Source: Anaerosporobacter mobilis DSM 15930
Lineage (GTDB): Bacteria > Bacillota > Clostridia > Lachnospirales > Lachnospiraceae
NCBI RefSeq assembly: GCF_900142955.1
Contig: NZ_FRCP01000021.1
Location: 62,001 to 126,000, forward strand
Direction: 5' to 3'
Length of the DNA stretch: 64,000 nt
Below are positions 1-9,103 of this stretch, one piece after another (within the stretch, counting starts at the first letter, position 1; every line of letters starts with the position of its first letter). A program made the position numbers and the translations under genes. The notes beneath the pieces are model-generated. The model worked only from the letters and a program-made list of their open reading frames with translations, did no database searches and had not been told where the DNA came from.

Positions 1-14
1 GGGGAGGTGGTTAC

Positions 15-1643
15 ATGCTAAAGAGAGTGCTACGACCATTTCCACAACTTATAATAGCTTTGATTTGTCTTGCAGCTGGTACGATCTTAGATGGTGTGGT
101 GTTTGTTAAGATGATGGGATTCCTAGATTATGCACTTGTAGGAGATATGGCTACTTTGAAGGCTGAGATCCCAGGATTTTTGTTACAAGCATGTTTGCTA
201 ATCCCTATAGGGCTATTAGGTACCATAACAAAATCATGGTTTCGAAAAGATGCCAATCTATGCATGAAGAGATATTATATTCGTGGAATATTTAAGAAGA
301 ATATCTCAGAATTCCAACAAGAGAATACAGCAACGTATATATCAAGATTGACGAATGATTGCAATACCCTTGATACGAATTTTGTTGACGGTATATTCAC
401 AGTATTCAATGGTATTACTAATTTCTGTGTTGCTGTCTGGATTTTATCTACAGTTGGTAAAGGAATGATTGGTTTTGCAGTAACTATCACCTTACTAACG
501 GCTGTGGTATCTATGCTATTGTCAAGACCTGTCTCTAAGAAAGTGAAAGAACGAAGTGATCAATTTGATGGATATACGTCCTATATTAAAGAAGTTTTAT
601 CTGCTTTCCATATTGTTAAGAGTAATAATCTACAAGATAAGGTTACTAATGATTATTATGGGAAGAGTGAGGAGATTCAGCATAAGGGATACGTCATAGA
701 GAAGATTTACACATTTATGAATGCATTGCAGAATGGCTCGTTCTCTTTAATGATATATCTAGGACTTTGCTATCTGGCTTATCAAGCGATTCAAGGCAAT
801 ATTACAGCAGCAGGAGCCTTAACAGTTTCGCAGGCAATTCAACGTATTGCTTGGCCGCTTATGATGATGAGTGAAGCAATGCCTAAAATATTTGCTTCTA
901 AAGGTCTTGGTAAGAAGATTAATGAGAGTTTACTGAATAAGAATAAACACGAAGAAAATATAGCATTGCACGAATTTACAGATAAGATTGAATTAAAAGA
1001 CGTTGGTTTTGCATATGAAGATGCGGAAGATAAAGCAAAGACTCTTCATGATGTGAACATGGAAATTAAGAAGAATGGAAAATATCTAATAATTGGTCCA
1101 TCAGGTGGTGGTAAATCTACATTATTGAAATTACTTCGTAAATACTTTGACGCTTCAGAAGGAAAATTATTAATCGATGGAAAGCCATTAGCAGATGTGA
1201 AGAAGGAAGATTATTTCTCATTGATTGCCAATGTAGAACAACAGGTGTTTATCTTTGAAGACACATTGAAGAACAACATAACCTTATACAAAGAGTATTC
1301 GGATGAGGAAATTAAAGAGGCAATCGAGGTAGCTGGTTTAACCTCTTTCATAGAAAATCTACCAGACGGCCTTAACACTATGATTTATGATAATGGAAAG
1401 AATATCTCAGGGGGAGAACGTAGCCGTATCGTTATTGCAAGGGCGATGTTAGCAAAAGCAAGTGTCTTATTCATGGACGAAGCTTTCGCAGCACTTGATA
1501 TGGAACGTGCAAGAGAGATTGAACAGACAATTCTTAAACTTAAGAATATCACGGTAATCAATGTAAGCCATGTTATCTTTAAGGATAGCAAATCACAATA
1601 TGATAAGATATTCCATGTGAAAGGAACTGTGACTGAGGGGTAA
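15..1643 (+). CDS. ABC transporter, fused permease and ATPase (exporter half)
   Basis: A 542-residue ABC exporter half-transporter: about six membrane segments in residues 1-300, then an ATPase domain. Visible motifs are Walker A GPSGGGKST from G361, the signature ISGGERSR near residue 463, Walker B VLFMDEA and a late switch His in NVSH. Such proteins act as dimers in the cytoplasmic membrane and pump lipids, peptides or drugs outward; the substrate cannot be told here. The GGGGAGG ribosome binding site at positions 1-7 suits ATG 15. A partner half-transporter probably lies upstream outside the window (inference). A hairpin follows at 1658. Confidence 0.9.
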   Translation: MLKRVLRPFPQLIIALICLAAGTILDGVVFVKMMGFLDYALVGDMATLKAEIPGFLLQACLLIPIGLLGTITKSWFRKDANLCMKRYYIRGIFKKNISEFQQENTATYISRLTNDCNTLDTNFVDGIFTVFNGITNFCVAVWILSTVGKGMIGFAVTITLLTAVVSMLLSRPVSKKVKERSDQFDGYTSYIKEVLSAFHIVKSNNLQDKVTNDYYGKSEEIQHKGYVIEKIYTFMNALQNGSFSLMIYLGLCYLAYQAIQGNITAAGALTVSQAIQRIAWPLMMMSEAMPKIFASKGLGKKINESLLNKNKHEENIALHEFTDKIELKDVGFAYEDAEDKAKTLHDVNMEIKKNGKYLIIGPSGGGKSTLLKLLRKYFDASEGKLLIDGKPLADVKKEDYFSLIANVEQQVFIFEDTLKNNITLYKEYSDEEIKEAIEVAGLTSFIENLPDGLNTMIYDNGKNISGGERSRIVIARAMLAKASVLFMDEAFAALDMERAREIEQTILKLKNITVINVSHVIFKDSKSQYDKIFHVKGTVTEG

Positions 1644-1657
1644 TAGAATAGAAGAAA

Positions 1658-1702
1658 AGGCAGTAGCAAAAGGTTTATGTAAACCACTTTGCCACTGCCT
1701 TA
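1658..1702. terminator. Imperfect hairpin between ABC gene and degV
   Basis: A long imperfect stem, AGGCAGT/GCAAA/GGTTT paired with AAACC/TTTGC/ACTGCCT, lies between the convergent ABC and degV genes. It lacks a long T run, so it is a likely but weak bidirectional terminator. Confidence 0.5.
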
Positions 1703-1784
1703 GTGCTGGTTATGGAATTGCTGTTCTTAGGGGAAGAGAACGAAAGTTATCTCTTATGATGGTGGATTACGATAAGGATAGTCT

Positions 1785-2630
1785 TTATGATTCAAAGCCT
1801 ATTAATAAGCCACCTTTTTCTGCATAATAACTGCATAGGCCACTTGTTTTCATGATTTCAACATCGCAATCAGGATATTTATCTCTGATTTTTGATTCTA
1901 CATAGTTTGCTACTTCCTTAGCAAAACAGTGAGCAATAACAACTCTGCCACCATGATAATTTCTCTCTAACATCTCTGCAATTGCTTTGTCATAGACAGC
2001 CATTTTACCACGACATTTATGTAACAAATCAATCGTTCCTTCTTCACTAGCGATTCCCAGAATCTTAATACCAAGTATACCCGCCATGCTAGCCTTTAAT
2101 CGGCTAATTCGACCATTCTTAACTAGATTATCAAGTGATTCAAGAATAAAGAGTAGATTCGTATGCTTACAGTAATCGTCTATATTCTTACAGATATCTT
2201 CAAAATCCATATCTTCTTTCATGTATTCAGTTAATTTACGAACAATAAGTGACATCTCTGGACCAGTTGATTTGGAATCTATAACATAGATGTTTCTTTC
2301 TGGATAACGTTCTTTAAAAAGTTCCATTCCGATTACAGCACTCGAATAGCTAGCTGATAGCGTTCCTGTGATTGTTATAGCAAAGACATTCTCTGATTTC
2401 TCATATGCTCTTAACCATTCATCAGGACTTGGAGTAGCACTTCCTGTCTTTCCTTTATAAGAGTACATCTCCTTCATAAATTCTTCAATATCGAGGTCGA
2501 AGGAATCAATGAATTCTTTTTCTCCAATATCAAGCTTTAATGGTGATCTTGTAAAATCTATCTTGTCAGTTACATCTTCTCTTAAACGAATCAAGTCGCA
2601 ACCTGAGTCAACAACTATACCATATTTCAT
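1785..2630 (-). CDS. DegV family fatty-acid-binding protein
   Basis: A 281-residue DegV-family protein. It opens with the typical YGIVVDSGCDL strand and shows the family pattern ITGTLSASYSSA, which contacts the lipid head group, then IYVIDSKSTGPEM. DegV proteins bind a long-chain fatty acid and in Firmicutes include FakB, which presents exogenous fatty acids to the kinase FakA; no FakA is visible here. The start is ATG at 2630 (MKYGIV), seven bases behind a GGAGG; the longer reading would need TTG inside the ribosome binding site. It is divergent from the TetR gene at 2808. Confidence 0.88.
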   Translation of the reverse strand: MKYGIVVDSGCDLIRLREDVTDKIDFTRSPLKLDIGEKEFIDSFDLDIEEFMKEMYSYKGKTGSATPSPDEWLRAYEKSENVFAITITGTLSASYSSAVIGMELFKERYPERNIYVIDSKSTGPEMSLIVRKLTEYMKEDMDFEDICKNIDDYCKHTNLLFILESLDNLVKNGRISRLKASMAGILGIKILGIASEEGTIDLLHKCRGKMAVYDKAIAEMLERNYHGGRVVIAHCFAKEVANYVESKIRDKYPDCDVEIMKTSGLCSYYAEKGGLLIGFES

Positions 2631-2678
2631 AATGACCTCCAAACTAATCTAATAAACAGTAGATTGCTTACAAATGTT

Positions 2679-2712
2679 TACAATGTGGTTTTTAATACTA
2701 CATTACATTGTA
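2679..2712. promoter_or_regulatory. Inverted repeat between divergent degV and tetR
   Basis: TACAATGT (2679-2686) and ACATTGTA (2705-2712) form a perfect 8-bp inverted repeat in the shared upstream region. A TATAAT at 2721-2726 lies just beyond, pointing to the regulator gene. Placement suggests an operator for the TetR protein at 2808, possibly autoregulatory; this is inference. Confidence 0.4.
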
Positions 2713-2807
2713 CTACAGTCTATAATGTGATACAATTTACAAAAGGTGCAATAATGTAAACATATCAAGGTCGGTGGAAACATTGATCTAAGAAAAAGGG
2801 TGATAAT

Positions 2808-3359
2808 ATGAGAGTATCGGAAGGCGGAGCCAATCTTACCACTAGAAATCAGTGTGTACGGCTGTGTATTGCAAGATCTTTACTTAAGTTAATGGAGGAT
2901 AAGCCATTCGAGAAGATAACAATAACAGAGGTTGTTAACAACGCCAATGTATCTAGAATGACATTCTATAAATACTATAAATCTAAGCTAGAAGTTCTGT
3001 CTGACTATATGTATGAGATCGTGAACGATTATATGGAAGAGACAAAAACGCGTACAGATATTGGGGAATTTCATGATTATAAGCATATCTGTCATTGCTT
3101 TACATTCTTTAAACAGTACAGTTCATTCCTCTTAACGCTTATTCATTCCAATATGCATGCAGTGATAATGAATGCTTTGAATAACTATATGGACACTTAC
3201 GTATTGCAGGCATCGGAGTTTTCTCGATATGAGTTATATTACTATGCGGGAGCTTTATGCAATACGTATCTGAAATGGATTGAATCCGGGATGCAAGAAA
3301 CACCAGATGAAATTGCTACGATGGTTAAGTTTGCGGCGGGGTCTAAGGAAGGTCGTTAA
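2808..3359 (+). CDS. TetR/AcrR-family transcriptional regulator
   Basis: A 183-residue TetR-type regulator. The N-terminal helix-turn-helix is clear: FEKITITEVVNNANVSR followed by MTFYKYYKSK, the usual recognition-helix end. The C-terminal ligand-binding half is not recognisable beyond fold. It is divergent from degV, with an inverted repeat in the gap, so it may control degV and itself. The effector is unknown. ATG 2808 has a weak GGGTGA-type ribosome binding site. Confidence 0.85.
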   Translation: MRVSEGGANLTTRNQCVRLCIARSLLKLMEDKPFEKITITEVVNNANVSRMTFYKYYKSKLEVLSDYMYEIVNDYMEETKTRTDIGEFHDYKHICHCFTFFKQYSSFLLTLIHSNMHAVIMNALNNYMDTYVLQASEFSRYELYYYAGALCNTYLKWIESGMQETPDEIATMVKFAAGSKEGR

Positions 3360-3467
3360 CCAATATCGGTTTGGTTGAAGGAGTTATTACTGGTAAAATC
3401 ATACATGCAAATGCCAAAATACTGACATAATCAAGGTTTATCATAGAATTAGATAGGAGGTAAACTT

Positions 3468-4667
3468 ATGGAAAAAATGAAAAAAATAATAGCATGGGCA
3501 ATGTTAATAGTCTGCACCATTACAAGTGTTAATCTTATTCCAAAGAAAGTAGTAGCTGCTGAGAATGTAGCACAGTCATCTTCGCTTGTAGTAAAAGATC
3601 AAGGTTATCTATATTATATAAAGGGGACAGTGGGATCTAGTTATAAGCTAGTATCACAAAAAATTGGTTCTTCAAAGACAACTACATTAACGACGAAAGA
3701 AGTAAAGAACTTTTATGTTCAGAATAAATATGTGTATTATGTTGTTAAAGATAATAAAACAGGTAAGAATAGTATTTACCGGGTAGGACGTGATGGTAAG
3801 AATACAAAGTGCCTAGTAACCGTGAACAAAGGAGATATTATTGGAGTAGTTGGTGATTACGTATACTATTCCTATTATAAGAGTTACAGTAAGATGATTA
3901 TGGCAAGGGTTCATGTTACTGGTAAAAAGGGAACGAACAAAGTCCTTAGTACTACAAGTACAAACTATTATAACTTTAAGCCAGTCATCGCAAACAATCG
4001 TATCTATTATACGAATAACAAACGTACGATAATCTATTCTATGACGTTAGGTGGAAAGAAGACGGAGAAACTGATTACAGGCACTTCTGTAGATAGTTTG
4101 ACAGTAGGAAAAGATGGTTTATATTATCTATGTAATAAGAATAAGGGAACAATAAAGAGTAGCACCACAGATGTAATGAAGGTTTCTTTCAAAGGCAAGG
4201 TAACAAAGCTTGATTCCTTCGATCATAAGAAAATCAGTGACTACCGTGTGAATGCGGGAGGAGAACCTGCAACAGATTATACCAGCTTTCGTGTTGAACT
4301 ACATCAAGTGACAGCAGATAATGTGTACTATTCCTTATCAGATGATCAATACATCTCTTATCTTTTCAAAGCAGCTACGAATGGTAGTAGTGTTAAGATG
4401 ATACTAGATGAGAAATCATATGAGTCCTATGAAGGGTATGTTCTTGGAGTAAGTGACTATGTAAGTGCTAAGAATTATAAGTTATTCGCTTTTGGTAATG
4501 GAGAAGATCCAAATCATTATTACTATCAAGATCAATCTGGAATCTATACCTTGAATATTGCACCTAAGCAGATTAAAATAGTAGATGGAATGGCTTATTA
4601 TCAAATTGTGCAAGCAAAGAAGAAAGTATTCAAAAGCATTACGGTGGATAAGTTGTTGAATAAATAA
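3468..4667 (+). CDS. Secreted DUF5050-like beta-propeller protein
   Basis: A 399-residue exported protein. It has a charged N-terminus (MEKMKKI), a hydrophobic stretch and a probable signal cleavage near VVAAE, about residue 30. The remainder is made of repeated short strands of the type YLYYIKG, YVYYVVKD, RIYYTNN and GLYYLCN, typical of DUF5050 (DUF5050/propeller-like) surface proteins of clostridia. No catalytic motif is visible and the function is unknown. AGGAGG lies ahead of ATG 3468. Confidence 0.75.
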   Translation: MEKMKKIIAWAMLIVCTITSVNLIPKKVVAAENVAQSSSLVVKDQGYLYYIKGTVGSSYKLVSQKIGSSKTTTLTTKEVKNFYVQNKYVYYVVKDNKTGKNSIYRVGRDGKNTKCLVTVNKGDIIGVVGDYVYYSYYKSYSKMIMARVHVTGKKGTNKVLSTTSTNYYNFKPVIANNRIYYTNNKRTIIYSMTLGGKKTEKLITGTSVDSLTVGKDGLYYLCNKNKGTIKSSTTDVMKVSFKGKVTKLDSFDHKKISDYRVNAGGEPATDYTSFRVELHQVTADNVYYSLSDDQYISYLFKAATNGSSVKMILDEKSYESYEGYVLGVSDYVSAKNYKLFAFGNGEDPNHYYYQDQSGIYTLNIAPKQIKIVDGMAYYQIVQAKKKVFKSITVDKLLNK

Positions 4668-4754
4668 TAGCTATAAATACGAAGCTAAGAAATCTGGAAA
4701 AGGTCGTTATCAGATTAAAGAAACGAATAGTTAGTTGTAAATGTGAGGAATATT

Positions 4755-5381
4755 ATGAAAGATCGTGAAGTACAACAGATATTAGCTATATTAGATCAGG
4801 AATATGGAACAACAAAGGAAGGTTTCTTACATAATGCAGATTGGCAACTTCTACTTGCAATTATGTTAAGTGCACAAAGTACAGATAAGCAAGTATATGA
4901 AGTTTTACCAAGACTTTGGGATAGATTTTCTTCATTAGAACTAATGGCAGATGCTCCTCTAGAAGAGATAGAAGACTGTATTAGATCCATCGGATTATAC
5001 AAAAGTAAAGCGAAGAATATGAAGCAATGCTGCAATCAAATCCTTACGGAGTATAATGGTAAGGTTCCTACAACTATAGATGAATTAGTGAAGTTAGCTG
5101 GTGTAGGAAGAAAAACAGCTACGTTGTTTTTGGCAGATGCGTATGGAATACCGGGGGTAACGGTGGATACACATGTGTTAAGGATTGCTAAGAGACTAGG
5201 ATGGGCAGTAGGAAAGAATCCAGTAGAGGTGGAGAAAGAACTGATGCAGGTTCTTCCGAAGGAACATTGGAATCGTATTAACTTTCAGTTGATTTATCAT
5301 GGTAGGAGTATATGCACTGCAAGAAAGTGTAATTGTGAGAAGTGCTTTTTGAGTGAATGGTGTGAGAAGAAGGATATATAG
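4755..5381 (+). CDS. nth: Endonuclease III, DNA glycosylase/AP lyase
   Basis: A 208-residue base-excision repair enzyme that removes oxidised pyrimidines and cuts at the abasic site. The helix-hairpin-helix LAGVGRKTA holds catalytic Lys120, and VDTHV holds Asp138, the same positions as in E. coli Nth. Four cysteines, C187, C194, C197 and C203, give the C-x6-C-x2-C-x5-C [4Fe-4S] loop. I place the start at ATG 4755, five bases after GAGGA; the upstream GTG at 4743 overlaps that site. It is followed by a strong terminator. Confidence 0.96.
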   Translation: MKDREVQQILAILDQEYGTTKEGFLHNADWQLLLAIMLSAQSTDKQVYEVLPRLWDRFSSLELMADAPLEEIEDCIRSIGLYKSKAKNMKQCCNQILTEYNGKVPTTIDELVKLAGVGRKTATLFLADAYGIPGVTVDTHVLRIAKRLGWAVGKNPVEVEKELMQVLPKEHWNRINFQLIYHGRSICTARKCNCEKCFLSEWCEKKDI

Positions 5382-5390
5382 AAGCTATAA

Positions 5391-5428
5391 TGGCAACCAA
5401 TTTGTGAATGAATTGGTTGCCATTTTTT
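5391..5428 (+). terminator. Intrinsic terminator after nth
   Basis: TGGCAACCAATT pairs perfectly with AATTGGTTGCCA and is followed by six T. It ends the nth transcript. Confidence 0.92.
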
Positions 5429-5509
5429 ACATTTGATAAAGTTATAATTTTTTTCATCCAAGTGCTCCGCTAATTTACTTTTTTGTTGAATCATGCTATT
5501 GTATTATAT

Positions 5510-5535
5510 GTAGCTAACTACAATTAGTTGGTTAA
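5510..5535. promoter_or_regulatory. Dyad upstream of exonuclease III gene
   Basis: An AACTA-CAAT-TAGTT inverted repeat, with looser TAGCTAACTA/TAGTTGGTTA symmetry around it, lies just after AT-rich TATTATAT sequence and about 85 bases before the gene at 5618. It may be an operator or the start of a leader hairpin; no regulator can be assigned. Confidence 0.3.
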
Positions 5536-5617
5536 GATAAAGTAAATTGGTTGAGAAACTTCCAACCGAACCTTTGTTGAACAAAGATTCAGATATTGGA
5601 AAGGAGTATGGTGATAA

Positions 5618-6376
5618 ATGAAATTAATCTCATGGAATGTTAATGGAATACGAGCATGTGTCCAAAAAGGATTTTTAGATTTTTTTAAAGAAGTCGATAC
5701 AGACATTTTCTGTATTCAAGAGAGTAAGTTACAAGAAGGACAGATCGAATTAGATCTTGAAGGCTATAATCAATATTGGAATTATGCTAAGAAAAAAGGA
5801 TATTCAGGAACGGCAATTTTTACAAAGCATGAGCCAATAGAAGTAACATATGGTTTAGGAATTGAGGAACATGATCAAGAAGGTCGTGTAATTACATTGG
5901 AGTTTGAACAATTCTATATGGTAACAGTCTATACACCAAATTCACAAAATGAATTAGCTAGATTACCATATCGTATGGAATGGGAGGAAGCATTCAAAGA
6001 TTATCTTAAGAAGCTTGATGAAAAGAAGCCAGTTATTGTATGCGGAGATTTGAATGTGGCTCATAAAGAGATAGATTTGAAAAATCCTAAAACCAATAAA
6101 AAGAATGCAGGATTTACGATTGAAGAGAGAACAAAATTCAGCGAGTTATTGGAAAATGGATTTACGGATACTTTTAGATACTTTTATCCTGATCTGGAAG
6201 AAATCTATTCTTGGTGGTCTTATCGATTCAAAGCAAGAGAGAAGAACGCGGGTTGGCGTATCGATTATTTCCTTACATCAAGTAGTTTAGATGAACGTTT
6301 AGTTGGTGCGAAGATTCATACGGAAGTTTTAGGATCAGATCATTGTCCAGTAGAGTTAGAAATCTCCTTTGAATAA
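5618..6376 (+). CDS. xth: Exodeoxyribonuclease III / AP endonuclease
   Basis: A 252-residue exonuclease III family enzyme that incises DNA 5' to abasic sites and trims 3' ends. Conserved blocks are SWNVNGIRA near the N-terminus, CIQESKL with metal-binding Glu35, VYTPNSQ, CGDLNVAH, GWRIDYFL and the C-terminal catalytic GSDHCPVEL. The length matches the bacterial ExoA/XthA type. GGAG precedes ATG 5618. With nth 240 bases upstream it forms a small base-excision repair cluster, though the two are separated by a terminator. Confidence 0.95.
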   Translation: MKLISWNVNGIRACVQKGFLDFFKEVDTDIFCIQESKLQEGQIELDLEGYNQYWNYAKKKGYSGTAIFTKHEPIEVTYGLGIEEHDQEGRVITLEFEQFYMVTVYTPNSQNELARLPYRMEWEEAFKDYLKKLDEKKPVIVCGDLNVAHKEIDLKNPKTNKKNAGFTIEERTKFSELLENGFTDTFRYFYPDLEEIYSWWSYRFKAREKNAGWRIDYFLTSSSLDERLVGAKIHTEVLGSDHCPVELEISFE

Positions 6377-6403
6377 AAAAATAAATAATAAAAAATAAAA
6401 TTA

Positions 6404-6447
6404 AAGTTGGCATAGTAGGTGGAAATCTAGTATGCCAACTTATTTTT
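6404..6447. terminator. Terminator between xth and Coat F gene
   Basis: AAGTTGGCATA pairs with TATGCCAACTT, followed by ATTTTT. It sits between convergent genes. Confidence 0.88.
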
Positions 6448-6449
6448 AG

Positions 6450-6911
6450 TTAAGTCATTGAATTTGTGGTTTTGTATTTGTAAATCATTTCGGCATGGTT
6501 TTGTTCTTCAACCTGTATATCTGCCAATAATTTTCTTATATTGGTGTCTCTGAAGGCAAATACGTCACTATTATATTCAGATGAAACCAATTTTTCAGTT
6601 GTAATAGCATCTGTACATAAGAAGCAATCGTTGTCTTTATCTTCTAGATTTGATTTGCCAATCGTATAGGTTGCAGTTGGATTATAGTTCTTACCTGCCG
6701 AATCATTTACATCACAACTAGGTACGGTCCCAGTCAAGACTTGATTCAAGGAATTGTAGTGTTGTTGTTCTCTTTCTTGTAATGTGCTAAAGAGATTTTT
6801 TAGTTCCGTATCTTTTGCATAAGTAGAGTATTTTCCGTATTTTTCTATGCAAGTTTTTTCTTGAGTCATAAGATCGTTGATTACAGATGTTTCTTTTTCT
6901 GTTAATATCAT
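6450..6911 (-). CDS. Coat F (CotF-like) ferritin-fold protein
   Basis: A 153-residue protein resembling the spore Coat F family. It has an N-terminal helix LTEKETSVINDLMTQEKTC, the pattern LFSTLQEREQQHYNSL and a second helix with DIQVEEQNHAEMI, giving a ferritin-like helical bundle. Members are found in spore coats of Bacillus and Clostridium; several are of unknown role. ATG 6911 follows GGAG at a spacing of seven; the upstream in-frame extension lacks such a site. It lies between xth and the hydrogenase gene and shares direction with the latter. Confidence 0.75.
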   Translation of the reverse strand: MILTEKETSVINDLMTQEKTCIEKYGKYSTYAKDTELKNLFSTLQEREQQHYNSLNQVLTGTVPSCDVNDSAGKNYNPTATYTIGKSNLEDKDNDCFLCTDAITTEKLVSSEYNSDVFAFRDTNIRKLLADIQVEEQNHAEMIYKYKTTNSMT

Positions 6912-7035
6912 AATATATCTCCTTTTCAAAAAATTATAGGAATAACCTACATACAAAGTTAGTATCTACAAATAATTATTTTTTATTAGAAATATATCTG
7001 ATTTAATAATAAAACAACATTGACTGTTCTAATAA

Positions 7036-8973
7036 TTACTTCTTAGGTCTTACAAAATACTGCGTATGCAATAATTCATGTGCTTTGTGACTCAAAGGAT
7101 AATCCAAATATTTGTCGTAAATCACTTGAATAGTTGGATTTTCATTGGACCTACGTAAAGTAAGGGAGCGGTCAATATTATTAAGTCCTTCCATACGTTT
7201 TTCTAGAGTCTCAGCACGTTTTTTGGCTTTCGGTTGACCACCGCCACCTATGCAGCCTCCAGTACAGGCCATAATTTCAATAGCATGGAAGAATTCTTCA
7301 CCAGAACGTATTTTGTCTAACATCTTTTTGGCTTCTTTTAGTCCATGAGCAACACCAATTCTAAGTGTCAAATCATCATCCACTTTGATCTCGCTACAGC
7401 GGAATCCATCCCATCCACGAAGACATTCGAATTCAATAGTATCAAACTTTTTACCAGTTAACCCTTCTAGAGCGGTACGTGTAGCTGCTTCGATAACACC
7501 ACCTGTACGACCGAATATGATACCGGCGCCAGTATATTCTCCCATAACCTGATCGATTTCTTCATCTTCAATCTCTTTCAAATCAATTCCTGTATCCTTA
7601 AAGATCTTTATTAATTCATTTGTTGTTAAGACATAATCAACATCATAGTTTAAATCTCTAGAGAATTCAGGACGAGCAGCTTCATATTTTTTAGCGATAC
7701 AAGGCATGATAGCTACTGAAGTAATATCTGTTCGATCTAAATTATGTTCCCTAGACCAAAGGTCTTTCGCAACAGAAGCAAACATTTGCATTGGAGATTT
7801 GGAACTAGAAGGTACATCTAACATATCAGCATAATTTTGTTCAATGAATTTAACCCAAGCTGGACAACAAGAGGTAAGGATTGGTAATTTAACGGTTTCA
7901 TCTCCAGCGAGGTATCTTTTCAGTCGGTCGGTAAGCTCGGCGGCTTCCTCCATAATGGTTAAGTCAGCAGCCCAAGTTGTATCAAATACATAATCTACGC
8001 CAAGTGCACGCAATCCAGCCGCGATTTTTTTCTCTACATTTACCCCTGCTTCAAAGCCAAAGGCTTCCCCAATCGTAACACGTACCGATGGAGCCATCTG
8101 TGTTATAACAACTTTACTAGGTGTAACTAAATCACGTAAGAAGAGAAGACTGTTATCACCATAAGTAATTGCATTAACAGGACATGCGGTAACACAAGCT
8201 CCACAATGTGTACAACGTACATAATCAATGGAATGTTGCTCCTTTAGTCCACCTTCAATACAATCAACTGGACAGACACGATTACATGCATTACAACCAA
8301 TACATTTGTCTGTTATTCTAAGTTTAGTCAAATGATGACATTGAGAGGTATAGCAACATTTATCTTCAATATGGTCAATTAATTCCTCATAAAAGTGGTT
8401 AATGATTTCTTCTGTTACATTATGCTTTTTATTAATAGTTTCAATAACAGTATTTGCTAATTCACGGAGGAAGAAGATATCTCTCATATTCGAACGTCCT
8501 TTGGAGATCCGATCAAAGATATCACCCATGGATTTCATTTCTTTTTGAATTGGAAGATATCGTGGAATGGCTCCAGATTTAATTTGTCCATTGAGATAAT
8601 CAAGGTAGAATTTTGCATATTGGATAATACAGTCATCACTTGATAAGATAATAATACTTTGCCGTATTCCAGTTTCGAATAATGAAAAATCAAATGGTTC
8701 ATGCAAATTATCTTTCGTTAATAGGCAACCAAAAGGCATACCAAGTTGAGCAGCTTTGAATGTTCCTGTACCAATCAGACCGCCAGCTAAAGCAATGATA
8801 TCTTCTAGGGTTGCACCTTCGAATACTTCAATAATTCCAGGTGACTTTACCCTTCCACAAACTGCTAATAACCTCTTATCACTTTGTGTTATTTCATCTA
8901 AGGTATCATCACTGAAAACTGTGAAGACGGATCCTAAGGAACTCTGAAGGAGTTTTTGTTTGTTGTTTTCCAT
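7036..8973 (-). CDS. [FeFe] hydrogenase with SLBB domain
   Basis: A 645-residue iron hydrogenase that can re-oxidise ferredoxin or NAD(P)H with H2 release. Order: an SLBB domain (about 33-65, VKSPGIIEVFEGATLEDII), a NuoF-like helical segment (about 118-180), a 2[4Fe-4S] ferredoxin domain (C224/227/230/234 and C254/257/260/264), then the H-cluster domain with L1 TSCCPAW (C369, C370), L2 MPCIAKKYE (C425) and L3 MACTGGCIGGGGQP (C570, C574). It resembles NADH-linked hydrogenase subunits but lacks the flavin/NADH portion. The NuoF-like segment has no cluster cysteines. Start ATG 8973 follows AGGGAG; electron partner unknown. Confidence 0.93.
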   Translation of the reverse strand: MENNKQKLLQSSLGSVFTVFSDDTLDEITQSDKRLLAVCGRVKSPGIIEVFEGATLEDIIALAGGLIGTGTFKAAQLGMPFGCLLTKDNLHEPFDFSLFETGIRQSIIILSSDDCIIQYAKFYLDYLNGQIKSGAIPRYLPIQKEMKSMGDIFDRISKGRSNMRDIFFLRELANTVIETINKKHNVTEEIINHFYEELIDHIEDKCCYTSQCHHLTKLRITDKCIGCNACNRVCPVDCIEGGLKEQHSIDYVRCTHCGACVTACPVNAITYGDNSLLFLRDLVTPSKVVITQMAPSVRVTIGEAFGFEAGVNVEKKIAAGLRALGVDYVFDTTWAADLTIMEEAAELTDRLKRYLAGDETVKLPILTSCCPAWVKFIEQNYADMLDVPSSSKSPMQMFASVAKDLWSREHNLDRTDITSVAIMPCIAKKYEAARPEFSRDLNYDVDYVLTTNELIKIFKDTGIDLKEIEDEEIDQVMGEYTGAGIIFGRTGGVIEAATRTALEGLTGKKFDTIEFECLRGWDGFRCSEIKVDDDLTLRIGVAHGLKEAKKMLDKIRSGEEFFHAIEIMACTGGCIGGGGQPKAKKRAETLEKRMEGLNNIDRSLTLRRSNENPTIQVIYDKYLDYPLSHKAHELLHTQYFVRPKK

Positions 8974-9003
8974 AAAGTAATCACTCCCTTTCATAATATA
9001 AAG

Positions 9004-9041
9004 GTAACTGTTAATCATATTGATTGGCTCTGAACAGTTAC
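9004..9041. promoter_or_regulatory. 9-bp inverted repeat in hydrogenase leader
   Basis: GTAACTGTT (9004-9012) and AACAGTTAC (9033-9041) are a perfect inverted repeat 31 bases upstream of the hydrogenase start. It could fold as an mRNA hairpin with a 20-base loop or serve as a DNA operator. It does not match the Rex consensus well. Confidence 0.4.
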
Positions 9042-9103
9042 ATTTAAAGATAGTATAAGATAAATACTATAACTATATTCTATAATTGGACTTGTGTCAA
9101 TAT

